Source: Methanosarcinaceae archaeon (GTDB lineage Archaea > Halobacteriota > Methanosarcinia > Methanosarcinales > Methanosarcinaceae). Taken from it: a stretch of DNA of 13,924 bases. A program made the position numbers and the translations under genes. A model generated the notes under the pieces. That model was not told the DNA's origin. It worked only from the letters and a program-made list of their open reading frames with translations, and searched no databases. This document shows positions 6,372 through 13,130 of the stretch, piece by piece; the first letter of the stretch is position 1, and each line of letters opens with the position of its first letter. The stretch is taken from assembly GCA_020793555.1 (NCBI GenBank), contig DQIO01000283.1, positions 1 to 13,924 on the forward strand, given 5' to 3'.

Positions 6372-7202
6372 TCAAACATCCAATTCCATTAACTCACGTT
6401 CACTATATTCTTCTTCCACGTCGCGCTCAAATTCGATTCCCCCGGTAGCACGCATTACACCATCTACTCTTGCACTTTCATGAATCGTAATGAAATCCGC
6501 ATTGATCTCACCAAGAATATGGCTACCCTCACTAATATGAACATTGCCTCTTGATATCAGATTCCCATGAATCGTATTATTTTCACCAAGCACCACATCT
6601 TCAATTGTCCTGATACTGCCATACAATGTTGAGCCATTACCCATTTCAAGAGATGTCGAACGAATGTTACCCACAAGCCTACAATCGTCCCCAATTATAG
6701 CGTGTGCAGGCACACGAATAGAATCAACTGATATCTTTGAACCGTTTGGAACGATCATCACTGCATCACCGATAATTTCAGAATTCTCTTCAAATATCTC
6801 ATCAAGTGCTTTCTCGACTTCCTCGTCTTTCCCAAGCCGCAATAATTCACTTACGTATAGAAACAAATAAACCATAACAGGTACTGGATTCCTTATAACG
6901 ATCCACCCTTTTGCCTCAAATCCACTATTGATCTTTACATCGTTGCCAATGTCCAGATCACCTTTTACGATCAATTTGCCATCAATTGTGACAAACTCCC
7001 CAAGATAAGCATTCGTATCTGTTTTAACATTACCACCGATCTTCGACCACATATCAATCCTTACATCGGACACGGCAGCCACATCGCCACTGACCTGTAC
7101 CCTCTCACCCAGTATCGCAGAATTTGCTATCAGCCCGTATTTAATATCTGAATGATTGCCAACAACAATATCCCCATCCACAACTATTGTGTGTTCTTCC
7201 AT
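6372..7202 (-). CDS. Bactofilin-like beta-helix protein (polymer-forming cytoskeletal type)
   Basis: The 276 residues are dominated by short alternating repeats of hydrophobic and Gly/Asn/Asp residues, such as VDGDIVVGNHSDIKYG, IGGNVKTDTNAYLGEF, KLIVKGDLDIGNDV and VLGENNTIHGNLISRGNV, the signature of a right-handed beta-helix. The helix is interrupted at about residues 103-142 by an alpha-helical stretch (PVMVYLFLYVSELLRLGKDEEVEKALDEIFEEN), and it ends in an acidic tail EEEYSERELMELDV. Family members in bacteria polymerise into cytoskeletal scaffolds; hexapeptide acyltransferases are the main alternative, but no catalytic His motif is seen. ATG 7202 is chosen because a TATA box lies about 31 nt upstream; GTG 7223 would add seven residues. 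Confidence 0.72.
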   Translation of the reverse strand: MEEHTIVVDGDIVVGNHSDIKYGLIANSAILGERVQVSGDVAAVSDVRIDMWSKIGGNVKTDTNAYLGEFVTIDGKLIVKGDLDIGNDVKINSGFEAKGWIVIRNPVPVMVYLFLYVSELLRLGKDEEVEKALDEIFEENSEIIGDAVMIVPNGSKISVDSIRVPAHAIIGDDCRLVGNIRSTSLEMGNGSTLYGSIRTIEDVVLGENNTIHGNLISRGNVHISEGSHILGEINADFITIHESARVDGVMRATGGIEFERDVEEEYSERELMELDV

Positions 7203-7228
7203 TCTTGTATTGTTGGGAATCACAAATG

Positions 7229-7238
7229 TTTTTAAAAA
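7229..7238 (-). promoter_or_regulatory. TATA box of the beta-helix protein gene
   Basis: TTTTTAAAAA is centred about 31 nt before ATG 7202, predicting a leader of only a few nucleotides. With GTG 7223 as start it would sit too close (11 nt), which is the reason for preferring the ATG. Confidence 0.45.
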
Positions 7239-7295
7239 GTCATCTTCTGCGATTGTTTCACACTCCAGATCAAGGAACTTCCATTAACTCGAATC

Positions 7296-7319
7296 ATTCT
7301 CATGTATTGATATGAGAAT
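7296..7319. repeat. Inverted repeat between the PUA and beta-helix genes
   Basis: ATTCTCAT (7296-7303) and ATGAGAAT (7312-7319) are perfect complements with an 8-nt centre, located about 53 nt past the PUA stop and 58 nt upstream of the beta-helix TATA box. It could be an operator for the downstream gene or an RNA hairpin; no T tract follows in either direction. Confidence 0.4.
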
Positions 7320-7371
7320 TAATATATATAGATTTATCAACGTCTTTAAATTAAACTTTAAATTTAAACAA

Positions 7372-7875
7372 TTACTGATTCTTACCACGTCGTATATCGA
7401 CCGCACCGCCTTTATCAAGAACAGATATTTCATCAGGCGAGAGTAACAACTGCCCTGTAGCTATGAGTTCATTCGACTCATCGACCACCAGTACTTCCTC
7501 ACCTGCACGAAGATTTTGGTCCATCTCAACAACATGCTTTGCAAATGCAGTCTTTCCTTTGGATACAAAAGGCACAGCATCCTCACAGACAACAACCTTA
7601 AGGGCTTCTTTCGGAACACAACTTTTCACCAATCCTGCACCATACATGCTTAATGTGAGCGTACCATCCCTTGCCCTGACAGTTGCAATACGCTTGTCTT
7701 TATGCAAGATCTGTCGCACACGTTTCGTTTTTGATAACTGGAAAGTGGCATCGTCTGGAAAAAGTGCCACACCACAACCTTTACCAAATTGGTAATCTGC
7801 CATTGTCCTTACTTGCGCAAGGTGTTTTTCTCTGCGTTCCATAGGTGTTAGATGAAAGATGGATGTTAAATGCAT
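7372..7875 (-). CDS. Stand-alone PUA-domain protein related to the C-terminus of archaeal tRNA-guanine transglycosylase
   Basis: The 167 residues resemble the C-terminal part of archaeosine-forming transglycosylase/ArcS proteins without the catalytic barrel. ADYQFGKGCGVALF (26-39), then KRVRQILHKDKRIATVRARDGTLTLSMYGAGL (51-82), then a PUA domain from about 88 to 165 with VVVCEDAVPFVSKGKTAFAKHV, AGEEVLVVDESNELIATGQLLLS and AVDIRRGK. PUA domains bind structured RNA, notably tRNA ends, so a tRNA-modification or RNA-binding accessory role in the cytosol is likely. ATG 7875 is preferred over the upstream TTG 7884 because a TATA box sits about 30 nt before it and no Shine-Dalgarno is present. It lies downstream of archease-rtcB on the same strand, separated by the candidate ncRNA. 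Confidence 0.75.
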   Translation of the reverse strand: MHLTSIFHLTPMERREKHLAQVRTMADYQFGKGCGVALFPDDATFQLSKTKRVRQILHKDKRIATVRARDGTLTLSMYGAGLVKSCVPKEALKVVVCEDAVPFVSKGKTAFAKHVVEMDQNLRAGEEVLVVDESNELIATGQLLLSPDEISVLDKGGAVDIRRGKNQ

Positions 7876-7900
7876 AACGGTCAATTTAGTGTGAAAATTT

Positions 7901-7910
7901 TATTTTAAAT
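7901..7910 (-). promoter_or_regulatory. TATA box of the PUA-protein gene
   Basis: On the minus strand ATTTAAAATA is centred about 30 nt before ATG 7875, giving a leaderless or near-leaderless transcript. It faces away from the plus-strand TATA element at 7941-7950. Confidence 0.5.
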
Positions 7911-7940
7911 CCTGAGCGGTATTTAAACAATTTCGAACAC

Positions 7941-7950
7941 CTTTAAATAA
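7941..7950 (+). promoter_or_regulatory. TATA box of a candidate non-coding RNA
   Basis: CTTTAAATAA follows a BRE-like CGAACAC and is centred about 27 nt before position 7972, exactly where the self-complementary segment begins. No open reading frame of note follows on the plus strand. Confidence 0.5.
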
Positions 7951-7971
7951 TATAATAACCAATCATATTGT

Positions 7972-8088
7972 AGAGGAAACGGGAGTAGCTGCTTGTAAAG
8001 TATATTCAAAAGAGTTACTGTAATCAAGCAAACCATTCATCCCCTCAACTAAAATGGCCCGTTTCCCCATTCATGTCACTTTTTTATT
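7972..8088 (+). ncRNA. Candidate structured small RNA (three-way-junction fold)
   Basis: This gap between rtcB and the PUA gene holds a region that can fold as one unit. GGAAACGGG (7975-7983) pairs with CCCGTTTCC (8058-8066) as a 9-bp closing helix. Inside it TGCTTG (7990-7995) pairs with CAAGCA (8025-8030), extended by AGTA/TACT (7999-8002, 8016-8019), and CCATT (8033-8037) pairs with AATGG (8053-8057). GAGG (7973-7976) could alternatively meet CCTC (8043-8046), a possible pseudoknot or switch. A TATA box lies at the right distance upstream and a CTTTTTTA tract (8081-8088) ends it. No known RNA family is recognised: it lacks C/D boxes and is not a tRNA, 5S, SRP or RNase P RNA. A small inverted-repeat element (MITE) is the main alternative. 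Confidence 0.5.
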
Positions 8089-8127
8089 ATCATCCATATC
8101 TAATGGGAAAACTGAAAGTTTTGTGAT

Positions 8128-9597
8128 CTAACCTTTAGCAACCCCAATCGGTAAGACACGTGCAACCTTTTTGGCAATCCCAACATTGTGCACCACATTC
8201 ACCACTTCGCTACTGGATTTATATACGCCTGGTGCCTCCTCAGCAATCACAGACGGATGTGTAGCCTTTACAATTATCCCTCTTGCTTCAAGACTCTTCC
8301 TGACATCTTCGCCATAGAACTCATGCTTTGCATGTGATCTGCTCATCACGCGCCCGGCTCCATGACATGCGCTTCCAAACGAGATGTCCATTGCCGCTTC
8401 TGTCCCGTGCAAAATATATGATGCAGTCCCCATACTACCCGGTATAAGAACAGGCTGCCCAACGGCGCGGTAAGCAGCAGGTACGTCATGATGTCCGGGC
8501 GGGAATGCACGTGTCGCACCTTTGCGGTGCACGTACACTTCTTTTTTCTTGCCGTTAATCATGTGCTCCTCAAGTTTCGCGATATTGTGAGCAACATCAT
8601 AAACAAGGTCCATGCCAAGTTCATCCATATCCTTGCCGAAGAAACGTTCGAACACCTCACGTGTCCAGTGTGTTATGACCTGTCTGTTCGCCCATGCATA
8701 GTTGGCACCGCATGCCATTGCCTTGAAATAGTTCTGGGCTTCATTTGACTGCGCAGGCGCACATGCGAGTTGCTTATCCGGCAGATCGATGCCGTATTTT
8801 TTCACAGCCTGTGAAAGTACGCGCAGGTGGTCAGTGCATATCTGGTGTCCTGCCCCTCGGGAGCCGCAATGTATCATGATAGTTACCTGTCCTTCCTCAA
8901 GACCAAATGTAGAGGCTACATCTGGGTCGTATATCTTATCCACATACTGGACTTCAAGAAAATGGTTGCCGCTTCCAAGTGTCCCGAACTGCGGTTTACC
9001 TCGCTTTCGCGCTTTATCGCTCACCTGAGCCGGATCAGCGCTTTCGATAAAACCACTGCCCTCACAGTGTTCAATGTCAGCCTCAACCCCATATCCCGCT
9101 TCAACAGCCCAGCGGGAGCCATTTATGAATGCATCATCAAGTTCACTGTCGGATGCACGGATTCTGCTTTTTGAGCCGACACCTGATGGAATATTGCGGA
9201 AAAGTCTGGACATCAATTCTTTGATGTGTGGACGCACGTCATCTTCCTGCAGGTTCGTTCTGATAAGACGGACCCCACAATTTATGTCAAACCCTACTCC
9301 ACCGGGACTGATCACACCCTCTTCCTTATCGAATGCAGCAACTCCCCCGATAGGAAAACCATATCCAAGATGTGCATCCGGCATTGCCATGGAATATTTC
9401 TGTATTCCGGGCAATGTTGCAACATTCGCAACCTGATCAAGAGTCTGCTTTTCAAGACCGTGCATCAAGGTTTCCGATACAAATATACGTCCCGGAACTC
9501 TCATGCCCAGCTTGTATTCTTTAGGTACTTCCCATGTATTGTCATCGATTTTTGTAACTAGACCAAAAGCGTCAGTTGTATCTTTCTCATCTGTCAT
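8128..9597 (-). CDS. rtcB: 3'-phosphate/5'-hydroxyl RNA ligase RtcB
   Basis: RtcB joins a 2',3'-cyclic or 3' phosphate to a 5' hydroxyl using GTP and Mn; in archaea it seals tRNA exons after intron removal. With ATG 9597 the protein has 489 residues, the normal size without an intein. Metal and nucleotide ligands are visible: DINCGVR (Asp104, Cys107), [10 protein letters not shown] (His212), [12 protein letters not shown] (His243), DVAHN (His337) and GSACHGAGR, whose His412 corresponds to the guanylated histidine. [10 protein letters not shown] and [20 protein letters not shown] are further family blocks. ATG 9597 is chosen over an upstream in-frame codon because GGGAGGAGCT (9601-9610) lies just before it. 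Its activator archease is encoded 105 bp upstream on the same strand. Confidence 0.96.
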   Translation of the reverse strand: MTDEKDTTDAFGLVTKIDDNTWEVPKEYKLGMRVPGRIFVSETLMHGLEKQTLDQVANVATLPGIQKYSMAMPDAHLGYGFPIGGVAAFDKEEGVISPGGVGFDINCGVRLIRTNLQEDDVRPHIKELMSRLFRNIPSGVGSKSRIRASDSELDDAFINGSRWAVEAGYGVEADIEHCEGSGFIESADPAQVSDKARKRGKPQFGTLGSGNHFLEVQYVDKIYDPDVASTFGLEEGQVTIMIHCGSRGAGHQICTDHLRVLSQAVKKYGIDLPDKQLACAPAQSNEAQNYFKAMACGANYAWANRQVITHWTREVFERFFGKDMDELGMDLVYDVAHNIAKLEEHMINGKKKEVYVHRKGATRAFPPGHHDVPAAYRAVGQPVLIPGSMGTASYILHGTEAAMDISFGSACHGAGRVMSRSHAKHEFYGEDVRKSLEARGIIVKATHPSVIAEEAPGVYKSSSEVVNVVHNVGIAKKVARVLPIGVAKG

Positions 9598-9600
9598 TTT

Positions 9601-9610
9601 AGCTCCTCCC
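9601..9610 (-). promoter_or_regulatory. Strong Shine-Dalgarno of rtcB
   Basis: GGGAGGAGCT on the minus strand sits about 6 nt before ATG 9597 and fixes the start. It would lie inside the coding region if translation began at the in-frame codon 30 nt upstream. Confidence 0.65.
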
Positions 9611-9680
9611 ACCCGTTTTTGATTCAAATCTATATTTGTAATTGTAATATGTCGATAATATGTATGAAAATATCGTTTGA

Positions 9681-9692
9681 ATTGTTAACAAT
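9681..9692. promoter_or_regulatory. Perfect 12-bp palindrome between archease and rtcB
   Basis: ATTGTTAACAAT is fully self-complementary with no loop, as expected for a dimeric regulator site rather than an RNA hairpin. It lies 10 bp after the archease stop and about 85 bp before the rtcB start, in an AT-rich gap that also contains several TATA-like stretches. A role as operator for separate rtcB control is inference. Confidence 0.35.
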
Positions 9693-9702
9693 GATAGATT
9701 GG

Positions 9703-10143
9703 TTACGTATCCACTACAACCTGCACAACCCAACCATCCGTTATTTTTTCTACTTTCAAACTGTTGTAGGTGACGGCCTTTACTTCGGTGTCAAACTTAT
9801 GCCGCGTCAGGTCGAGAGGTTCACCAAAAACATTTGCCAATAATGAATATTTCCCATCTTTTTCTGTAATGCCATCTATCTTGAACTTTCCAAATACCAC
9901 CTGTTCGACCTCAAATAGGTAAAGCAATTCCGACAGCCAGTCTACAACTAATCCGTCAAGGTCTGCTGATGTGAGTTCTATTTTTTCAGAGACCTCATCC
10001 GAGATCGTATCGGTATTGATCATCACATTGAACATGGCAACAGCAGCATTTTGGAACGCTTCTTCCAGTGTTATACCGTATGCCCTGAATTTCGCATCGG
10101 CTGTGTGTTCCAGATATTCATATCCTTTCGTTGGCATTGGCAT
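9703..10143 (-). CDS. Archease, activator of RtcB
   Basis: The 146-residue protein promotes guanylation and multiple turnover of RtcB. It begins MPMPTKGYEYLEHTADAKFRAYG, where HTAD (13-16) is the family start with a metal-binding Asp. LTSADLDGLVVDWLSELLYLFE (57-78) is the conserved helix with a second acidic site, FGEPLDLTRH (110-119) leads into KAVTYNSLKVEK, and the chain ends in VVVDT with the third conserved Asp. The length and all blocks match archaeal archease. The gene precedes rtcB by 105 bp on the same strand. ATG 10143 and ATG 10137 are both possible starts; a weak GGA lies upstream. Confidence 0.93.
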   Translation of the reverse strand: MPMPTKGYEYLEHTADAKFRAYGITLEEAFQNAAVAMFNVMINTDTISDEVSEKIELTSADLDGLVVDWLSELLYLFEVEQVVFGKFKIDGITEKDGKYSLLANVFGEPLDLTRHKFDTEVKAVTYNSLKVEKITDGWVVQVVVDT

Positions 10144-10228
10144 AAATGTCCAAATAGATTTATTGCTACATTAAGTTATCCAAAAACAAAAAGTCACATA
10201 CAAGCGGCACATCTTTTTTTGTGAGGGA

Positions 10229-10837
10229 TTATAGGCTCTTCCATATATGGATGATGCGCTGCAGTGCTGTGATGTGGCTTCCAACTGCTATTGCAACTAT
10301 TACCCAGCCAAGTGCTGAAAAACCTGAAATGCAAACCGGATATACAAAATATATGATAGACGCCAATATTATCAGGATGAGCCTGTCAGCCCTTCCCATC
10401 ACTCCACCGTAATATCTACCTATATTGAGTGCCTGTGCCTGTGTCCCGAGATAACTGGTGAGCAGGACTCCGACAATTGCGACCACACCTATCCTTAAAT
10501 CAACATGCCCTCCCAAAAATATACCGCAGATGATAAACACATCTGAATAACGATCAATCACATGGTCCAGAAAATCGCCTTTTGCACCTGCTATTTCGAG
10601 ATATCTGGCCATTGCGCCGTCCATTGCATCGAGAAATGAGTTTAGGAATACAAATAACCCTGCGATGAGCACAATTTTGGGATTACCATCTGCGTAATAG
10701 AAGTATACACCTGCCATTGCAGCAAATATGAGTGACATAATTGAAACAGCGTTTGGAGATATGCCTGCTTTTGCAAATGCTATTGCTATGGGGTCAATAA
10801 ATTTTGAAGCGAATGGTCGCAGGTAGTTGAAGGTCAT
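10229..10837 (-). CDS. CDP-alcohol phosphatidyltransferase, probably archaetidylinositol phosphate synthase
   Basis: This integral membrane enzyme transfers a phosphoalkyl group from CDP-archaeol to an alcohol, most likely inositol 1-phosphate, in archaeal polar lipid synthesis. The family motif D-x2-D-G-x2-A-R-x8-G-x3-D-x3-D is complete: Asp70, Asp73, Gly74, Arg78, Gly87, Asp91 and Asp95. The 202-residue length, six hydrophobic segments and N-terminal MTFNYLRPFASKFIDPIA fit the archaeal inositol-phosphate branch; glycerol- or serine-transferring paralogues share the motif, so the alcohol is inferred. A TATA-like TTAAATC lies about 28 nt before ATG 10837, so it may start its own transcript. 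Archease follows 85 bp downstream. Confidence 0.87.
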   Translation of the reverse strand: MTFNYLRPFASKFIDPIAIAFAKAGISPNAVSIMSLIFAAMAGVYFYYADGNPKIVLIAGLFVFLNSFLDAMDGAMARYLEIAGAKGDFLDHVIDRYSDVFIICGIFLGGHVDLRIGVVAIVGVLLTSYLGTQAQALNIGRYYGGVMGRADRLILIILASIIYFVYPVCISGFSALGWVIVAIAVGSHITALQRIIHIWKSL

Positions 10838-10898
10838 GTTTATTTTAGATAGTGCTTGTTTGATTTAATGTTTTTGTACACATTTAACATTATTTTAG

Positions 10899-11462
10899 TC
10901 ATTTCCGTGCCATATCATACCGATATTTGATCGCACATGAGTGCTCGATCTGTGTTGTGACCACATACGCTTCTTCGAGTATCTTTCCTGTTGCAAATGT
11001 GCCATGACTGTAGATGATCGCGCCTTTGTGTTCAGCCAACGCGCGCGCGGTGTTTTTTGCAAGTTCCGGCGTACCGATACCCCCTTTTACGATCGGGACT
11101 TCGTGCAGGAAATACTGCCCTTCGCTGTCAACCGGCACGATAGAATCGGAATCCGATTCAAAATCCGCAAGCAATGAAAGCGTTACTGCAAACTGGCAGT
11201 GCGCATGTATGATGGCAAGTGCGGATGTATTCTTGTATATCTCACGGTGTACGATGGCTTCGGATGATGCGATCAGGTCAAGCCCTGATGTGCCTTCAAG
11301 TTCAACTTCGACCACGCTGTTCTCAGTGATCTCATCAAGGGCACTGCCACTTCTGGTTATCAACATCTTGTTGCCAATCCGCACACTGATGTTGCCAAAG
11401 TGTGATTCCACAAGCCCGTGGTCTACAAGCTTTTTCCCGATCTTTGATATTTCCTGCCACAT
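10899..11462 (-). CDS. Class II aldolase/adducin family protein, L-fuculose-phosphate aldolase type
   Basis: Zn-dependent aldolases of this 187-residue family split sugar phosphates into dihydroxyacetone phosphate and an aldehyde. Catalytic Glu68 lies in ASSEAIVHREIY; zinc ligands are His86 and His88 in IIHAHCQ and His153 in IIYSHGTFATG. N-terminal MWQEISKIGKKLVDHGLVES and SHFGNISVRI match FucA-like enzymes. In Methanocaldococcus a homologue makes lactaldehyde, proposed as a precursor for coenzyme F420, and a similar role is plausible here. Lys and Gly-rich EGQYFLHEVPIVKGG is also characteristic. It starts at ATG 11462, 73 bp from a divergent threonine tRNA gene, and the CDP-alcohol enzyme follows 61 bp downstream. 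Confidence 0.85.
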   Translation of the reverse strand: MWQEISKIGKKLVDHGLVESHFGNISVRIGNKMLITRSGSALDEITENSVVEVELEGTSGLDLIASSEAIVHREIYKNTSALAIIHAHCQFAVTLSLLADFESDSDSIVPVDSEGQYFLHEVPIVKGGIGTPELAKNTARALAEHKGAIIYSHGTFATGKILEEAYVVTTQIEHSCAIKYRYDMARK

Positions 11463-11492
11463 AGTATCTGAGATAGGTTACGTATGCCATAA

Positions 11493-11501
11493 CATTTATT
11501 T
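11493..11501. promoter_or_regulatory. TATA-like element shared by divergent aldolase and tRNA-Thr genes
   Basis: CATTTATTT on the plus strand reads AAATAAATG on the minus strand. Its centre is 39 nt before the tRNA 5' end and 35 nt before the aldolase ATG, so with a TATA-to-start distance near 27 it could serve both directions with short leaders. No better element is obvious in the 73-bp gap. Confidence 0.35.
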
Positions 11502-11535
11502 GCTATGATTGTATCTAAGAGTTGCATTCATTGGC

Positions 11536-11609
11536 GCCTCGGTGGCTCAGCCCGGCAGAGCGAGTGATTTGTAATCACTAGGTCGCGTGTTCGAATCACG
11601 CTCGAGGCT
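11536..11609 (+). tRNA. tRNA-Thr (anticodon UGU)
   Basis: A full cloverleaf is visible over 74 nt. GCCTCGG pairs with TCGAGGC (11602-11608, one G-U) and the discriminator is T11609, usual for archaeal tRNA-Thr. The anticodon stem AGTGA/TCACT (11563-11567, 11575-11579) encloses TTTGTAA with anticodon TGT at 11570-11572. The T stem GCGTG/CACGC (11585-11589, 11597-11601) encloses TTCGAAT. No intron and no encoded CCA are present. It reads ACA and probably ACG-type wobble codons. Confidence 0.95.
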
Positions 11610-11615
11610 TACAAC

Positions 11616-11645
11616 AAAGTGTTGAGAGCCCTCAACACTTTACCC
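11616..11645 (+). terminator. Terminator after tRNA-Thr(UGU)
   Basis: AAAGTGTTGAG (11616-11626) and CTCAACACTTT (11631-11641) form a perfect 11-bp stem with a 4-nt loop, 6 nt after the tRNA. A CCCTTTT stretch follows. Confidence 0.65.
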
Positions 11646-11704
11646 TTTTACTTGAAACCTATCTTTCCCACAATAATTCACTAATTTCTAACACAGTTGT
11701 CACA

Positions 11705-11731
11705 TGATGCAGCTCTACGCTGTCATTTTTT
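11705..11731 (+). terminator. Second hairpin with T tract in a gene-free stretch
   Basis: TGA-TG-CAGC (11705-11713) pairs with GCTG-TCA (11719-11725) around a TCTAC loop with a 2-nt bulge, followed at once by six T. No gene is recognised in 11646-11704. It may be a backup terminator for the tRNA transcript or the end of a short unknown RNA. The rest of 11732-11866 is AT-rich without a recognised feature. Confidence 0.35.
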
Positions 11732-11866
11732 CTAATTAATCACCGGATATTTGATGATTTATTTTAGTTTATACGGTCAATGTTTAACAGTTGACTACAA
11801 TATATTAGAGTCGCTACTATTCGTTTATATAGACTACTAAATATAGAATTTATAGAATTACGATCA

Positions 11867-11886
11867 ATATATATATATATATATAT
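11867..11886. repeat. (AT)10 dinucleotide repeat
   Basis: Ten uninterrupted AT units lie 9 bp before the ATG of the decayed transposase. Simple tracts like this can act as TATA elements or grow by slippage; no further role is evident. Confidence 0.8.
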
Positions 11887-11894
11887 GCGATAGT

Positions 11895-12694
11895 ATGGAA
11901 CTCAATTGGTACCTTAAAAACCACCACTACAATTACTACAGTCTTGTCGCACCATACAGAAAGAATGGGAAAAATCGACATCAAAAAACCCACTATTTTG
12001 GAACATTGACGCCAGAAGAGGTAGAAACGATCAATCATGCTTTAAAAATCCTCAAAAGCCCTTAGATCGGGACTCTAAAAATAGAAGACATCATCTTCGA
12101 AAATCATTGGCGCTACTTAGATGCCGCATTTTACACATCAATACCCAACATATAAACAAATCAAGAATATTTAGTGAACTCGATGAAATTGAGGACCGGA
12201 AAACTGACATAGAAAATTACCTGTACAAAACTCTGATAAAACGTGATGCTGCGAGCATGAAAATTGTATTTTATGACCTCACAGATTCATATTTTGAAGG
12301 AAAAAAATGTGATTTAACGTCGCCTGGAATAACTAAAAGCAATGGATTCAGAAAAAAAATTGTCCACTCACTTCTGGTAAATTCTAAAATTTATCCCTTC
12401 GCATGGGACATACTTGAAGATTATACAGCAGATGTCAACACAATTAAGGACTTGTCGACCCAGTGGAAAACGTAGTTTAAATTAGGTGATGGGGAAATAA
12501 TACTGGTTTTTGATAGAGGAATGGACTCGCATGAGAATCTTATACATCTAGAAGATAAAAAAATATTTTAATTTAATTTGGATTAATGGTTAAAGTGCGA
12601 AGTTTACGACCAAAAATCGAGTGATATCGCAAAGGCGTTGGGGCGCAAGATATCGAATTTGTTTTTCAAGTGGGAAACTCGGGTTGAAAAATAG
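11895..12694 (+). pseudogene. Decayed IS1634-like (IS4 superfamily) transposase
   Basis: Translating across stops gives a recognisable but broken transposase. From ATG 11895 it begins MELNWYLKNHHYNYYSLV with GTLTPEEVETINHALKIL, then a TAG (12063-12065), then IEDIIFENHWRYLDAAF. The frame is lost near 12140-12160 and resumes in another frame as YLYKTLIKRDAASMKIVFYD, with the catalytic-core block FYDLTDSYFEGKKCDL (Asp of the DDE triad), LLVNSKIYPFAWDILED and TADVNTIKDL. After another stop (12473-12475) comes ILVFDRGMDSHENLIHLE, the second Asp region, then more stops. The C-terminal third with the Glu region is not found and no terminal inverted repeats were seen. At least one frameshift and several stops mean the element cannot make its own transposase. 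Confidence 0.75.
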
Positions 12695-12729
12695 ATAGTT
12701 TGACGCAGGTGTTGGGAGATTAAGCAAAC

Positions 12730-12740
12730 TTTAATTCATA
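12730..12740 (+). promoter_or_regulatory. TATA box of the DUF5611 gene
   Basis: TTTAATTCATA is centred about 30 nt before ATG 12767, consistent with a leaderless transcript; no Shine-Dalgarno lies in between. Confidence 0.4.
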
Positions 12741-12766
12741 TTAGTAATAATGGTTAGTTGATTACA

Positions 12767-13078
12767 ATGCAGGAATATAAATTAAAACGTGGATTCAAGC
12801 CTGAAAGTGAAAGGATATATTCTGCTCTTGAAGAATATTTCCCGAGCGAGATTACCCGTGAAGGGGACAAGTTTGTGACGTCATACGGCGTGTTCTCAAA
12901 CTTGACAGTATGGATCGAAGGAAAAAAACTTGCTGTGGACCCGGTTTACGATAAATCTGTCACAGACGATGATGTCATACTTGATTCAAATAAAAAATAT
13001 AGGGACTTCTTGTTAAAAGCTACCGGATACACAGCTAAAGAGCGCTTGAAAGCTGCTAAGAAAGAAGTCAACAAATGA
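12767..13078 (+). CDS. DUF5611 family protein
   Basis: This 103-residue cytosolic protein has no known biochemical role. MQEYKLKRGFKPESERIYSALEEYF, then SYGVFSNLTVWIEGKKLAVDP and a C-terminal YRDFLLKATGYTAKERLKAAKK match a small alpha/beta family seen in methanogens; the ATGYTAKER block is especially typical. There is no signal peptide, membrane segment or metal motif. ATG 12767 is chosen over the TTG nine bases upstream because of the TATA spacing and because the family starts at MQEY. The chorismate lyase gene follows 52 bp downstream on the same strand and could be cotranscribed. Confidence 0.75.
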   Translation: MQEYKLKRGFKPESERIYSALEEYFPSEITREGDKFVTSYGVFSNLTVWIEGKKLAVDPVYDKSVTDDDVILDSNKKYRDFLLKATGYTAKERLKAAKKEVNK

Positions 13079-13120
13079 TGCATCAGATCCTAATCCATAA
13101 TTGTGTTTGCATCGAACATC

Positions 13121-13125
13121 GGTGA
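13121..13125 (+). promoter_or_regulatory. Shine-Dalgarno deciding the TTG start of the chorismate lyase gene
   Basis: GGTGA lies 5 nt before TTG 13131. The overlapping GTG at 13122 is the alternative start but would have no ribosome site of its own. Confidence 0.5.
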
Positions 13126-13130
13126 ATGTC

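Noticed and set aside
7972..8088. C/D box or H/ACA guide RNA
   Set aside because: No paired RTGATGA/CTGA boxes and no ANA tail with a kink-turn were found.
8488..9561. Several plus-strand open frames opposite rtcB
   Set aside because: They are composition-driven shadows of the strongly conserved rtcB gene on the minus strand.
11867..11886. (AT)10 tract and AT-rich surroundings as a replication origin
   Set aside because: No origin-recognition-box repeats or Cdc6/Orc1 gene are present; simple AT repeats are common in AT-rich intergenic DNA.
12107..12475. 122-residue open frame as an intact gene
   Set aside because: It is one surviving segment of the broken transposase; matching blocks continue across stops and a frameshift on both sides.
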